Positions 33,207 through 45,884 of a DNA stretch of 64,000 bases are shown here, piece by piece. The translations under genes were made by a program, and so were the position numbers. Each line of letters begins with the position of its first letter. Positions within the stretch are counted from its first letter, which is position 1. The notes beneath the pieces are model-generated. The model was given only the letters and a program-made list of their open reading frames with translations, was not told the origin of the DNA and did no database searches. Source of the stretch: Nannobrachium achirus (lineage: Eukaryota; Chordata; Actinopteri; Myctophiformes; Myctophidae); assembly GCA_963921795.1 (NCBI GenBank), contig OY997647.1, forward strand, positions 56,558,668 to 56,622,667, written 5' to 3'.

Positions 33207-35127
33207 GGAAATGCTTTTGGGGATCCGTTGAGTATGCCACCCCCGACCTGTGGTTGAAATTCAGTGTCGACTCGACCTATTGTTTGTGATTTATGGCTAT
33301 CGTTTGCGAAACGTGCCCCTCCCGCTAACTTTGGAAGCGCGTTACGAACGAACGGTACGGACTATCGACATATCCTTTGACTATGTTTATCGCATGGCTT
33401 CATAGATCATGTGTACCGGTTTTTAAGACATTTGAAGAAAATATGTAGGAAAAAATGCAAAAAGTGTGTTTTGGAGAAAATTCGAAATGGTGAAAAATCT
33501 TCCAATGTGCAAATTGGCGTGTCCTATATGGAGAGATGCGTCGTGACCCAAGGAATCCAGGGAAAAAAGAATTTTAATTCTCCGACCTATGGTTCAAGAG
33601 TTACGAGGCAAGTGGTCCGTTATAGCGCCACCATGTGGCCAATTGGAAATGCTTTTGGGGATCGTTGAGTATGCCACCCCCGACCTGTGGTTGAAATTCA
33701 GTGTTGACTGGACCTTTTGTTTGTGATTTATGGCTATTGTTTGCAAAACGGGCCCCTCCCGCTAACTTTGGAAGCGCGTTACGAACGAACGTAATGGACT
33801 ATCGCAATATCCCTTGAGTATGTTCATCGCATGGGTTCATAGATCATGTGTACCGTTTTTTGTGCAATTTGAAGAAAATATGTTGGAAAAGGAACAAAAA
33901 GTGTGTTTTGGAGAAAATTCAAGATGGCGGAAAATCTATCCTGGCGCAAATGGGCGTGGCCTATATGGGGAGATGCGTCTTGACCCAAGGAATCCAGGGA
34001 AAAAATAATTTTAATTTTTCGACCTACGGTTCAACAGTTACGGGCCAAAACGTAAAGTGGGCTGTTATAGCGCCACCATGAGGCCAAATGACACTATTAT
34101 TTTTTATTTAATCCTTGAAATCATTATGAACCTCCTCTCCAAGTCTTGAAACTGTAGCCCCTATGGTTTGCGAGAGACAAATTATTGAATGTGCAGCAGC
34201 AGCAGTTCCTGGTGTGTCAGGTGACTCACTGTTACTGGGGGAGAATTTCTTGGGTAGAGCGACATCTATGGATGGGGACCTACAGATAGGTTCTAGAGGC
34301 TTCCAGCCTACCGCACTTCCAGGGGGTGGGAGGGGGCAGCGGCCTTCGGCCGCTGCCTGAGCACGCAAGTCCGGCTTGGTGCCGTCCCCCCACCTCGGCG
34401 CCTGACTCTGGCTGGAGCTTTCAAAGAAAAAAAAGAAAAAAAGCCAGCTGTTGATTTGACCTGCGCAGCCTGCGTGCGTGCGTGTGTGCGTGCGTTCAGT
34501 GCAATGTGAATTATTGATATAGGACTGTCATAGGTATACAGTGTCATTGACAGTACAGTCACTGGTACAAGCTCAACTAAAAGGTGATCCTAGAAAAGAC
34601 TAAGTCAGGGGGAAACAATTTAAAAAATAAAACAATAAAAACAGCCGATCTACAAGGCTGCATGTGGGCTTGTGGATCAGATGATGAATACATTTTAATA
34701 CTAACAATACTTTTACTCTTTGGCATTTTTACTTATACTCTTTGGTATTTTGAGTTCTCTTACTCAAATATTTTTGTACTTCATATTGAGTACTTTTCAA
34801 ATCTTAACAAGTACTTTTACTTCGAATACTTTAATGATAATGTTTTACTCTTTGGTATTTTGAGTACATTTACTCAAATATACTTTTACTTCACAATGAT
34901 TACTTTTGATACTTTAACAATACTTTTACTCTTTGGTATTTTTGAGTACTTTTACTCAAATATGTTTTACTTCATAATGAGTACTTTTATATTCTTAATC
35001 AGTACATTTACTTTTAATACTTCATTGATACTTTGTGCCCTTGAGAGGGTCGTTCCCCCTGAAAAACGTGTTCTGGCACGAAACGGTTACGTTTCGCGCG
35101 TTTGTGACGCCCCCTATGGGTCGAAGT
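33207..35127 (+). repeat. Unit C1(mosaic)-C2-S carrying insert B, copy 2
   Basis: C1 is 33207-33644 (C-type left half, C1-type right half with AATGTGCAAATTGG). C2 is 33645-34082 with private changes ATGTTGG and TTTTTTCGACC. Insert B occupies 34194-35041. Confidence 0.9.
34194..35041 (+). repeat. Insert B, copy 2
   Basis: Same left junction (GAATGTG then CAGCAG) and same right junction (GAGAGGGTCG) as 7618-8465. I noticed no base difference between the two copies, although the cores upstream differ, so the match covers the spacer and what follows to about 35978. Confidence 0.88.
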
Positions 35128-36139
35128 GGAAATGCTTTTGGGGATCTGTTGAGTATGCCACCCGCAACCTGTGGTTGAAATTTAGTGTCGACTCGACCTT
35201 TTGTTTGTGATTTATGGCTCTCGTTTGCGAAACGGGCCCCTCCCGCTAACTTTGGAAGCGCGTTACGAACGAACGGTATTGACTATCGAAATATCCTTTG
35301 ACTATGTTTATCGCGTGGCTTCATAGATCATGTGTACCGGTTTTTAAGACATTTGAAGAAAATATGTAGGAAAAGGAGCAAAAAGTGTGTTTTGGAGAAA
35401 ATTCAAGATGGCGGAAAATCTATCCTGGCGCAAATGGGCGTGGCCTATATGGGGAGATGTGTCTTGACCCAAGGAATCCAGGGAAAAAAGAATTTTAATT
35501 TTCCGACCTACGGTTCAACAGTTACAGGCCAAAAGGTAAAGTGGGCTGTTATAGCGCCACCATGAGGCCAAACGACAGTATTATTTTTTATTTAATCCTT
35601 GAAATCATTATGAACCTCCTCTCCAAGTCTTGAAACTGTAGCCCCTATGGTTTGCGAGCGAAAAATAATTGAATGTGAGTTTTGGCAATTCCCATTATAA
35701 GTCAATGGGGGAAATTAATTCACTAATAAATTCATATCAATTAAACTATAGAACCTTTCTCTTAGCAAGTTACTAGCACACCATTCCCGAGTAAGCCGGT
35801 CGATTTGACATATGGCGCGAGTGTGTGGTGCGAAAACTGTGGGAGGAGTAGCGTGCCAAACTTTGGGGAAAAGCATGGACATACATACATAAATATGAGC
35901 GATTGCAATAAGTTGCCAATGCTATGCATAGGCACACTTAACTAGAATTGACAGAGTCAATTTTGACAAGTGTGCCTGCAGCGCGCTAAATGCGCGACCT
36001 CGTGCAGCGGTTCGGACCGTGAGACCGTCCGCCGAGTCGTCCGCGTTTCGTCGTGAGAGGGTCGGTCCCCGTGAAAAACGCGTTCTGGCACGAAACGGTT
36101 TCGTTTGGCGCGTTTGTGACGCCCCCTAGGGGTCGAAGT
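35128..36139 (+). repeat. C-Sa unit
   Basis: It matches 8552-9402 and diverges right after the palindrome (GCAGCGCGCTAAATG here, GCAGCTCGCTAAACG there). The divergence point at the palindrome is shared by several other blocks. Confidence 0.9.
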
Positions 36140-37101
36140 GGAAATGCTTTTGGGGATCCGTTGAGTATGCCACCCCCGACCTGTGGTTGAAATTCAGTGT
36201 TGACTCGACCTATTGTTTGTGATTTATGGCTATCGTTTGCGAAACGGGCCCCTCCCTTTAACTTTGGAAGCGCGTTACGAACGAACGGTATGGACTATCG
36301 AAATATCCTTTGACTATGTTTATCGCATGGCTTCATAGATCATGTGTACCGGTTTTTAAGACATTTGAAGAAAATATGTAGGAAAAGAAGCAAAAAGTGT
36401 GTTTTGGAGAAAATTCAAGATGGCGGAAAATCTATCCCTACGCAAATGGGCGTGCCCTATATGGGGAGATGCGTCTTGACCCAAGGAATACAGGGAAAAA
36501 ATAATTTTCATTTTCCGATCTACGGTTCAAGAGTTACGGGGCAAAACGTAAAGTGAGCTGTTATAGCGCCACCATGAGGATGAGTGATGTAATTATTTTT
36601 CGATTTATTCTTAAAATCATTATGAATCTCCTCTCCGAGGTTTGAAACTGTAGCCCCTATGGTTTGCGAGAGAAAAATACTTGAATGTGACTTTTTGCAT
36701 TGTCCCATTATAAGTCAATGGGGAAAAATTAATTCACTAATAAATTAATATCAATTAAACTATAGAACCTTTCTCTTAGCAAGTTACTAGCACACGATTC
36801 CCGAGTAAGCCGGTCGTTTTGACATATGGCGCAAGTGTGTGGTGCAAAAACTGTGGGAGGAGTAGCGTGCCGAAGTTTAGAGAGTGCGCTTGTAAAGTCA
36901 ATACTAGAATTGACAGAGTCAATTTTGACAAGTGTGCCTGCAGCGCGCTGAATGCGTGACCTTGTGCGGCGGTTCGGACCGTGAGACCGTCCGCCGAGTC
37001 GCCTGCGTTTCGTTGTGAGAGGGTCGGTCCCCGTGAAAAACGCGTTCCGGCACGAAACGGTTACGTTTCGCGCGTTCGTGACGCCCCCTAGGGGTCGAAG
37101 T
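36140..37101 (+). repeat. C-Sb unit
   Basis: 962 bp. Spacer form Sb (GCCGAAGTTTAGAG). The core has AAAGAAGC and GGCGTGCCC changes, the latter losing the KLF-like match. Confidence 0.88.
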
Positions 37102-38112
37102 GGAAATGCTTTTGGGGATTCGTTGAGTATGCCACCCCCGACCTGTGGTTGAAATTCAGTGTTGACTCGACCTATTGTTTGTGATTTATGGCTATCGTTT
37201 GCGAAACGGGCCCCTCCCGCTAACTTTGGAAGCGCGTTACGAACGAACGGTACGGACTATCAAAATATCCTTTGACTATGTTTATCGCGTGGCTGCATAG
37301 ATCATGTGTACCGGTTTTTAAGACATTTGAAGAAAATATGTGGGAAAAGGAGCAAAAAGTGTGTTTTGGAGAAAATTCAAGATGGCGGAAAATCTACCCA
37401 TACGCAAATGGGCGTGGCCTATATGGGGAGATGCGTCTTGACCCAAGGTATCCAGGGAAAAAACAATTTTCATTTTCCGATCTACGGTTCAAGAGTTACG
37501 GGGCAAAACGTAAAGTGAGCCGTTATAGCGCCACCATGAGGATGAGTGGTGTAATTATTTTTCGATTTATTCTTAAAATCATTATGAATCTCCTCTCCGA
37601 GGTTTGAAACTGTAGCCCCTATGGTTTGCGAGAGAAAAATACTTGAATGTGACTTTTTGCATTGTCCCATTATAAGTCAATGGGGAAAAATTTATTCACT
37701 AATAAATTAATATCAATTAAACTATAGAACCTTTCTCTTAGCAACTTGATAGCACACCATTCCCGAGTAAGCCGGTCGATTTGACATATGGCGCGAGTGT
37801 GTGGTGGAAAAACTGTGGGAGGAGTAGCGTGCCAAACTTTGGGGAAAAGTATGGACAGACTTAAATATGAGCGATAACAATAAGTCTGCCCATGCTATGC
37901 ATAGGCACACTTAACTAGAATTGACAGAGTCAATTTTGACAAGTGTGCCTGCAGCTCGCTAAATGCGCGACCTTGTGCAGCGGTTCGGACCGTGAGACCG
38001 TCCGCCGAGTCGTCTGCGTTTGGTTGTGAGAGGGTCGCTCCCCGTGAAAAACGCGTTCTGGCACGAAACGGTTACGTTTCGCGCGTTTGTGACGCCCCCT
38101 AGGGGTCGAAGT
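37102..38112 (+). repeat. C-Sa unit
   Basis: 1,011 bp. The core reads TGTGGGAAAAGG where most read TGTAGGAAAAGG, which removes the stop in one frame and gives a 111-codon open frame. The tetranucleotide tract is reduced to GACTTAAATATG. Confidence 0.88.
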
Positions 38113-39560
38113 GGAAATGCTTTTGGGGATTCGTTGAGTATGCCACCCCCGACCTGTGGTTAAAATTCAGTGTTGACTCGACCTTTTGTTTGTGATTTAT
38201 GGCTGTTTTTTGCCAAATGGGCCCCTCCCGCTAAATTTGGTAGCCCGTTACGAACGAACGATATGGACAATCGAAATATCACTTGACTATGTTCATCGCA
38301 TGGGGTCATAGAGCGTGTGTATCGCTTTTTGTGTGATTTGAAGAAAATATGTAGGAAAAGGAGCAAAAAGTGTGTTTTGGAGAAAATTCGAAATGGTGAA
38401 AAATCTTCCCATGTGCAAATTGGCGTGTCCTATATGGAGAGATGCGTCGTGACCCAAGGAATCCAGGGAAAAAAGAATTTTAATTCTCCGACCTACGGTT
38501 CAAGAGTTACGAGGCAAGTGGTCCGTTATAGCGCCACCATGTGGCCAAGTGGAAATGCTTTTGGGGATTCGTTGAGTATGCCACCCGCTACTTGTGTTTA
38601 AAATTCAGTGTTGACTCGACGATTTGTTTGTGATTTATGGCTATTGTTTGGGAAACGGGCCCCTCCTGCTAACTTTAGAAGCGCGTTACGAACGAACGGT
38701 ATGGACTATCAAAATATCCCTTGAGTATGTTCATTGCGTGGGTTCCTAGATCACGTGTACCGCTTTTTGTGAGATTTGAAGAAAATATGTGGGAAAAGGA
38801 GCAAAAAGTGTGTTTTGGAGAAAATTCAAGATGGCGGAAAATCTATCCTGGCGCAAATGGGCGTGGCCTATATCGGGAGATGCGTCTTGACCCAAGGAAT
38901 CCAGGGAAAAAAGAATTTTCATTTTCCGACCTACGGTTCAACAGTTACAGGCCAAAACGTAAAGTGGGCTGTTATAGCGCCACCATGAGGCCAAATGACA
39001 CTATTATTTTTTATTTAATCCTTGAAATCATTATGAACCTCCTCTCCAAGTGTTGAAACTGTAGGCCCTATGGTTTGCGAGAGAAAATTAATTGAATGTG
39101 AGTTTTTGCCATTCCCATTATAAGTCAATGGGGAGAAATTAATGCACTAATAAATTAATATCAATTAAACTATAGAACCTTTCTCTTAGCAACTTGATAG
39201 CACACCATTCCCGAGTAAGCCGGTCGATTTGACATATGGCGCGAGTGTGTGGTGGAAAAACTGTGGGAGGAGTAGCGTGCCAAACTTTGGGGAAAAGTAT
39301 GGACAGACTTAAATATGAGCGATAACAATAAGTCTGCCCATGCTATGCATAGGCACACTTAACTAGAATTGACAGAGTCAATTTTGACAAGTGTGCCTGC
39401 AGCGCGCTAAATGCGCGACCTCGTGCGGCGGTTCGGACCGTGAGACCGTCCGCCGAGTCGTCCGCGTTTCGTCGTGAGAGGGTCGGTCCCCGTGAAAAAC
39501 GCGTTCTGGCACGAAACGGTTACGTTTCGCGCGTTTGTGACGCCCCCTAGGGGTCGAAGT
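38113..39560 (+). repeat. Unit C1-C2-Sa
   Basis: C1 is 38113-38550 with GAGCGTGTGTATCGC and C2 is 38551-38989 with TGTGGGAAAAGG. The spacer is nearly the same as the one before (37543-38112), so spacer and core relationships differ. Confidence 0.88.
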
Positions 39561-41403
39561 GGAAATGCTTTTGGGGAATCGTTGAGTATGCCGCCCGCGA
39601 CCTGTGGTTGAAATTCAGTGTTGACTCGACCTATTGTTTGTGATTTATGGCTATCGTTTGCGAAACGGGCCCCTCCCGCTAACTTTGGAAGCGCGTTACG
39701 AACGAACGGTACGGACTATCGAAATATCCTTTGACTATGTTTATCGCGTGGCTTCATAGATCATGTGTACCGGTTTTTAAGACATTTGAAGAAAATATGT
39801 AGGAAAAGGAGCAAAAAGTGTGTTTTGGAGAAAATTTGAAATGGTGAAAAATCTTCCCATGTGCAAATTGGCGTGTCCTATATGGAGAGATGCGTCGTGA
39901 CCCAAGGAATCCAGGGAAAAAAGAATTTTAATTCTCCGACCTATGGTTCAAGAGTTACGAGGCAAGTGGTCCGTTATAGCGCCACCATGTGGCCAATTGG
40001 AAATGCTTTTGGGGATCGTTGAGTATGCCACCCCCGACCTGTGGTTGAAATTCAGTGTTGACTGGACCTTTTGTTTGTGATTTATGGCTATTGTTTGCAA
40101 AACGGGCCCCTTTCGCTAACTTTGGAAGCACGTTACGAACAAACGTAATGGACTATCGCAATATCCCTTGAGTATGTTCATTGCATGGGTTCATAGATCA
40201 TGTGTACCGTTTTTTGTGCAATTTGAAGAAAATATGTCGGAAAAGGAACAAAAAGTGTGTTTTGGAGAAAATTCAAGATGGCGGAAAATCTATCCTGGCG
40301 CAAATGGGCGTGGCCTATATCGGGAGATGCGTCTTGACCCAAGGAATCCAGGGAAAAAATAATTTTAATTTTCCGACCTACGGTTCAACAGTTACAGGCC
40401 AAAACGTAAAGTGGCCTGTTATAGCGCCACCATGAGGCCGAGTGATGTAATTATTTTTTGATTAATTCTTACAATCATTATGAACCTCCTCTCCAAGTCT
40501 TGAAACTGTAGCCCCTATGGTTTGCGAGAGAAAAATAATTGAATGTGAATTTTTGCTTTCTCCCATTATAAGTCAATGGGGACAATTTAATTCACTAATA
40601 AATTAATATAAATTAAACTATAGAACCTTTCTCTTAGCAAGTTACTAGCACACCATTCCCGAGTAAGCCGGTCGATTTGACATATGGCGCGAGTGTGTGG
40701 TGCAAAAACTGTGGGAGGAGTAGCGTGCCAAACTTTGGGGAAAAGCATGGACATACATACATAAATATGAGCGATTGCAATAAGTTGCCAATGCTATGCA
40801 TAGGCACACTTAACTAGAATTGACAGAGTCAATTTTGACAAGTGTGCCTGCAGTGCGCGACCTTGTGCAGCGGTTTGGACGGTGAGACAATCCGCCAAGT
40901 CAAGGTACAGTACACTACGGCACAGTAAGGTACAGCACAGAACAGTACAGAAGATACAGTACACTACAATACAGTAAGGTACTGTACACTACAGCACAGT
41001 AAGGTACGGTACAGTACAGTACAGTACAGTACAGAAGATACAGTACAATACAGTAAGGTACGGTACAGTGCAATACAGTGCAGGTACGGTACAGTACAAT
41101 ACAGTGCAGTAAAGTACAGCACAGTAAGGTTAAGTACAGTACAGTGCAGTAAGGTACAGCACAGTAAGGTATAGCACAGTACAATAACATACAGTACAGT
41201 ACAGTACAGTAAAGTACAGTACAGCACACTAAGGTACAGTACAGTACAGTACACTACAGTAAGGAAGCAAGCAGTTCAAACTGTGAGACCATCCTCCGAG
41301 TCGTCTGTGTTTCGTTGTGAGAGGGTCGGTCCCCGTGAAAAACGCGTTCTGGCACGAAGCGGTTACGTTTCTCGCGTTTGTGACGCCCCCTAGGGGTCGA
41401 AGT
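39561..41403 (+). repeat. Unit C1(mosaic)-C2-Sa with pentamer block, copy 2
   Basis: C1 is 39561-39998 and C2 is 39999-40436. The pentamer block is at 40902-41263. It corresponds to 1128-2970. Confidence 0.9.
40902..41263 (+). repeat. TACAG pentamer block, copy 2
   Basis: 362 bp, the same length and the same duplicated spacer flanks as copy 1. The next related unit downstream (44434-45884) has an uninterrupted spacer at this point. Confidence 0.93.
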
Positions 41404-43472
41404 GGAAATGCTTTTGGGCATTCGTTGAGTATGCCACCCCCAACCTGTGGTTGAAATTCAGTGTTGACTCGACCTATTGTTTGTGATTTATGGCTTTTGT
41501 TTGCGAAACGGGCCCCTCCCGCTAACTTTGGAAGCGCGTTACGAACGAACGGTATTGACTATCGAAATATCCTTTGACTATGTTTATCGCGTGGCTTCAT
41601 AGATCATGTGTACCGGTTTTTAAGACATTTGAAGAAAAGATGTAGGAAAAGGAGCAAAAAGTGTGTTTTGGAGAAAATTCAAGATGGCGGAAAATCTATC
41701 CCTACGCAAATGGGCGTGGCCTATATCGGGAGATGCGTCATGACCCAAGGAATCCAGGGAAAAAATAATTTTAATTTTCCGATCTGCGGTTCAAGAGTTA
41801 CGGGGCAAAACGTAAAGTGGGCCGTTATAGCGCCACCATGAGGATGAGTGATGTAATTATTTTTCGATATATTCTTAAAATCATTATGAATCTCCTCTCC
41901 GAGGTTTGAAACTGTAGCCCCTATGGTTTGCGAGAGAAAAATACTTGAATGTGCAGCAGCAGCAGTTCCTGGTGTGTCAGGTGACTGGGGGGGAGAATTT
42001 CTTGGATAGAGCGACATCTATGGACGGGGACCTACAGATAGGTTCTAGAGGCTTCCAGCCTGCCGCACTTCCAGGGGGTGGGAGGGGGCAGCGGCCTTCG
42101 GCCGCTGCCTGAGCACGCAAGTCCGGCTTGGTGCCGTCCCCTCACCTCGGCGCCTGACTCTGGCTGGAGCTTTACAAAAAAAAAAAAAAAAAAAAGTTGA
42201 GCTGACCTGCGCAGCCTGCGTGCGTGCGTGCGTGCGTGCGTGCGTTCAGTGCAATGTGAATGCATCTGACTTGGGAAGATAGATAGATACGTAATACACA
42301 TGATATTTCCACAGGGAAGTCATTCACAAATGAACTAATTATTGATATAGGACTGTCATAGGTATACAGTGTCATTGACAGTACAGTCACTGGTACAAGC
42401 TCAACTAAAAGGTGATCCTAGAAAAGACTAAGTCAGGGGGAAACAATTTAAAAAATAAAACAATAAAAACAGCCGATCTACAAGGCTGCATGTGGGCTTG
42501 TGGATCAGGGACCCCCAGATGTAAAAAATGAGCACATGTGCTCACACGTCACACTTGTCCCATGCTCATATCTCCCCAACCGTTGCCCCCATCCATGCCA
42601 GATTTTACACACACTCCACTTGCCTAACATACTACAACCTCCAAGGACCCCCGGAGCCCCAGGGACCCCCAGGTCCCTGGGGGACCCCCAGATGTAACAC
42701 ATGACCAAATGTGCAAAAATGACCAAATGAACACCCCAACGGGGCTGCTCACGGCCATTTCCTTGGGACCACCCACTCCTGGTGCTCCAGAACGGATGCA
42801 AAAGTGGTGGCGCCCCCAGTGGAGGACCCCCTGCCACTGCAGCACACATAAAATGCCGTAACTCGGCCTAGCAGCGTCCGGGAGAGCCGGGGCCGGTACC
42901 TATTCGTCCGCCACGGCAACGCGGACACCCCACCCCTCATTTCTCACATGCCCCTATTCTAGCGCCACCTTCAGGACGCTTTTTATAACACCTTTTCCGA
43001 CACTGCTACTTCTCTAAGTAATGTGTTTTTGTAGTGACTTTAAAGCTATATTACTCCACTTTTGTACAGTAAAATGTTACCAAAATGTTATCAGAGGTAC
43101 AGTAGGACGTTCTTAGGGGATTGCCGTTGTAATAGTGAACAGAACTATTATGGTGTTTTTTCAGTTAAATCTCAAAGTCCAGAGATTTTGACTAAGTCAC
43201 ATGTTTTTGTAGTGACTTTAAAGCTATATTACTCCACCTTCTAAATAATGTGTTTTTGTAGTGACTTTAAAGCTATATTACTCCACTTTTGTACAGTAAA
43301 ATCTTACAAAGATGTTATCAGAGGTAGAGTAAGACATTCTTAATGGATTCCCATTGTAATATTGAACAGAACTATTATGGTGTTTTTTGAGTTAAAGCTC
43401 AAAGTCCAGAGATTTTGTCTAAGTAATATGTTTACGTTTCGCGCGTTTGTGACGCCCCCTAGGGGTCGAAGT
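41404..43472 (+). repeat. C-S unit carrying insert A, copy 2
   Basis: The core is 41404-41841, with insert A at 41954-43433. It is followed by core 43473, which begins like 5040 and then diverges at GGCCTAAATCGGG. Confidence 0.9.
41954..43433 (+). repeat. Insert A, copy 2
   Basis: 1,480 bp, same junctions as copy 1. It differs from copy 1 at GTCCCATGCTC and TTCAGGACGC, both shared with copy 3. Confidence 0.88.
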
Positions 43473-44433
43473 GGAAATGCTTTTGGGGAAACGTTGAGTA
43501 TGCCACCCGCGACCCGTGGTTAAAATTCAGTGTTGACTCGACCTTTTGTTTGTGATTTATGGCTCTCGTTTGCGAAACGGGCCCCTCCCGCTAACTTTGG
43601 AAGGCCGTTACGAACGAATGGTAAGGACTATCGAACTATCCTTTGACTATGTTTATCGCATGGCTTCATAGATCACGTGTACCGGTTTTTAAGACATTTG
43701 AAGAAAATATGTAGGAAAAGGAGCAAAAAGTGTGTTTTGGAGAAAATTCAAGATGGCGGAAAATCTATCCATACGCAAATGGGCGTGGCCTAAATCGGGA
43801 GATGCGTCTTGACCCACGGAATCCAGGGAAAAAATAATTTTAATTTTCCGATCTACGGTTCAAGAGTTACGGGGCAAAACGTAAAGTGGGCTGTTATAGC
43901 GCCACCATGAGGCCAAATGACACTATTATTTTTTATTTAATCCTTGACATCATTATGAACCTCCTCTCCAAGTCTTGAAACTGTAGCCCCTATGGTTTGC
44001 GAGAGAAAAATAATTGAATGTGAGTTTTTGTGATTCCCATTATAAGTCAATGGGGAAAATTAATTCACTAATAAATTCATATCAATTAAACTATAGAACC
44101 TTTCTCTTAGCAAGTTACTAGCACACGATTCCCGAGTAAGCCGGTCGATTTGACATATGGCGCGAGTGTGTGGTGCAAAAACTGTGGGAGGAGTAGCGTG
44201 CCAAACTTTGGGAAAGTGTGCTTGTAGATTCAACACTAGAATTGACAGAGTCAATTTTGACAAGTGTGCCTGCAGCGCGCTAAATGCGCGACCTCGTGCG
44301 GCGGTTCGGACCGTGAGACCGTCCGCCGAGTCGTCCGCGTTTCGTCGTGAGAGGGTCGGTCCCCGTGAAAAACGCGTTCTGGCACGAAACGGTTACGTTT
44401 CGCGCGTTTGTGACGCCCCCTAGGGGTCGAAGT
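43473..44433 (+). repeat. C-Sc unit
   Basis: 961 bp. Spacer form Sc has AAGTGTGCTTGTAG (44214-44227), a direct copy-like relative of the right palindrome arm AAGTGTGCCTGCAG (44262-44275). The inverted left arm of Sa is absent. Confidence 0.88.
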
Positions 44434-45884
44434 GGAAATGCTTTTGGGGAATCGTTGAGTATGCCGCCCGCGACCTGTGGTTGAAATTCAGTGTTGACTC
44501 GACCTATTGTTTGTGATTTATGGCTATCGTTTGCGAAACGGGCCCCTCCCGCTAACTTTGGAAGCGCGTTACGAACGAACGGTACGGACTATCGAAATAT
44601 CCTTTGACTATGTTTATCGCGTGGCTTCATAGATCATGTGTACCGGTTTTTAAGACATTTGAAGAAAATATGTAGGAAAAGGAGCAAAAAGTGTGTTTTG
44701 GAGAAAATTTGAAATGGTGAAAAATCTTCCCATGTGCAAATTGGCGTGTCCTATATGGAGAGATGCGTCGTGACCCAAAGAATCCAGGGAAAAAAGAATT
44801 TTAATTCTCCGACCTATGGTTCAAGAGTTACGAGGCAAGTGGTCCGTTATAGCGCCACCATGTGGCCAATTGGAAATGCTTTTGGGGATCGTTGAGTATG
44901 CCACCCCCGACCTGTGGTTGAAATTCAGTGTTGACTGGACCTTTTGTTTGTGATTTATGGCTATTGTTTGCAAAACGGGCCCCTTTCGCTAACTTTGGAA
45001 GCACGTTACGAACAAACGTAATGGACTATCGCAATATCCCTTGAGTATGTTCATTGCATGGGTTCATAGATCATGTGTACCGTTTTTTGTGCAATTTGAA
45101 GAAAATATGTCGGAAAAGGAACAAAAAGTGTGTTTTGGAGAAAATTCAAGATGGCGGAAAATCTATCCTGGCGCAAATGGGCGTGGCCTATATCGGGAGA
45201 TGCGTCTTGACCCAAGGAATCCAGGGAAAAAATAATTTTAATTTTCCGACCTACGGTTCAACAGTTACAGGCCAAAACGTAAAGTGGCCTGTTATAGCGC
45301 CACCATGAGGCCGAGTGATGTAATTATTTTTTGATTAATTCTTACAATCATTATGAACCTCCTCTCCAAGTCTTGAAACTGTAGCCCCTATGGTTTGCGA
45401 GAGAAAAATAATTGAATGTGAATTTTTGCTTTCTCCCATTATAAGTCAATGGGGACAATTTAATTCACTAATAAATTAATATAAATTAAACTATAGAACC
45501 TTTCTCTTAGCAAGTTACTAGCACACCATTCCCGAGTAAGCCGGTCGATTTGACATATGGCGCGAGTGTGTGGTGCAAAAACTGTGGGAGGAGTAGCGTG
45601 CCAAACTTTGGGGAAAAGCATGGACATACATACATAAATATGAGCGATTGCAATAAGTTGCCAATGCTATGCATAGGCACACTTAACTAGAATTGACAGA
45701 GTCAATTTTGACAAGTGTGCCTGCAGCTCGCTAAATGCGCGACCTCGTGCAGCGGTTTGGACCGTGAGACCATCCGCCGAGTCGTCTGCGTTTCGTTTTG
45801 AGAGGGTTGGTCCCCCTGAAAAACGCGTTTTGGCACGAAACGGTTACGTTTTGCGCGTTTGTGACGCCCCCTAGGGGTTGAAGT
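44434..45884 (+). repeat. Unit C1(mosaic)-C2-Sa without pentamer block
   Basis: C1 is 44434-44871 and C2 is 44872-45309. It is nearly the same as 39561-40850 up to the palindrome, then continues GCAGCTCGCTAAATGCG instead of entering the pentamer block. The unit at 51383-52833 is its closest relative. Confidence 0.9.

Larger units (their letters stand above)
39342..43790 (+). repeat. 4.45-kb duplicated block related to 909-5357
   Basis: Offset 38,433 bp with only a few base changes noticed. It starts at the palindrome of one spacer and ends within a core, at GGCGTGGCCTA. It carries the pentamer block and insert A with it, in the same order and at the same junctions. Confidence 0.88.
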
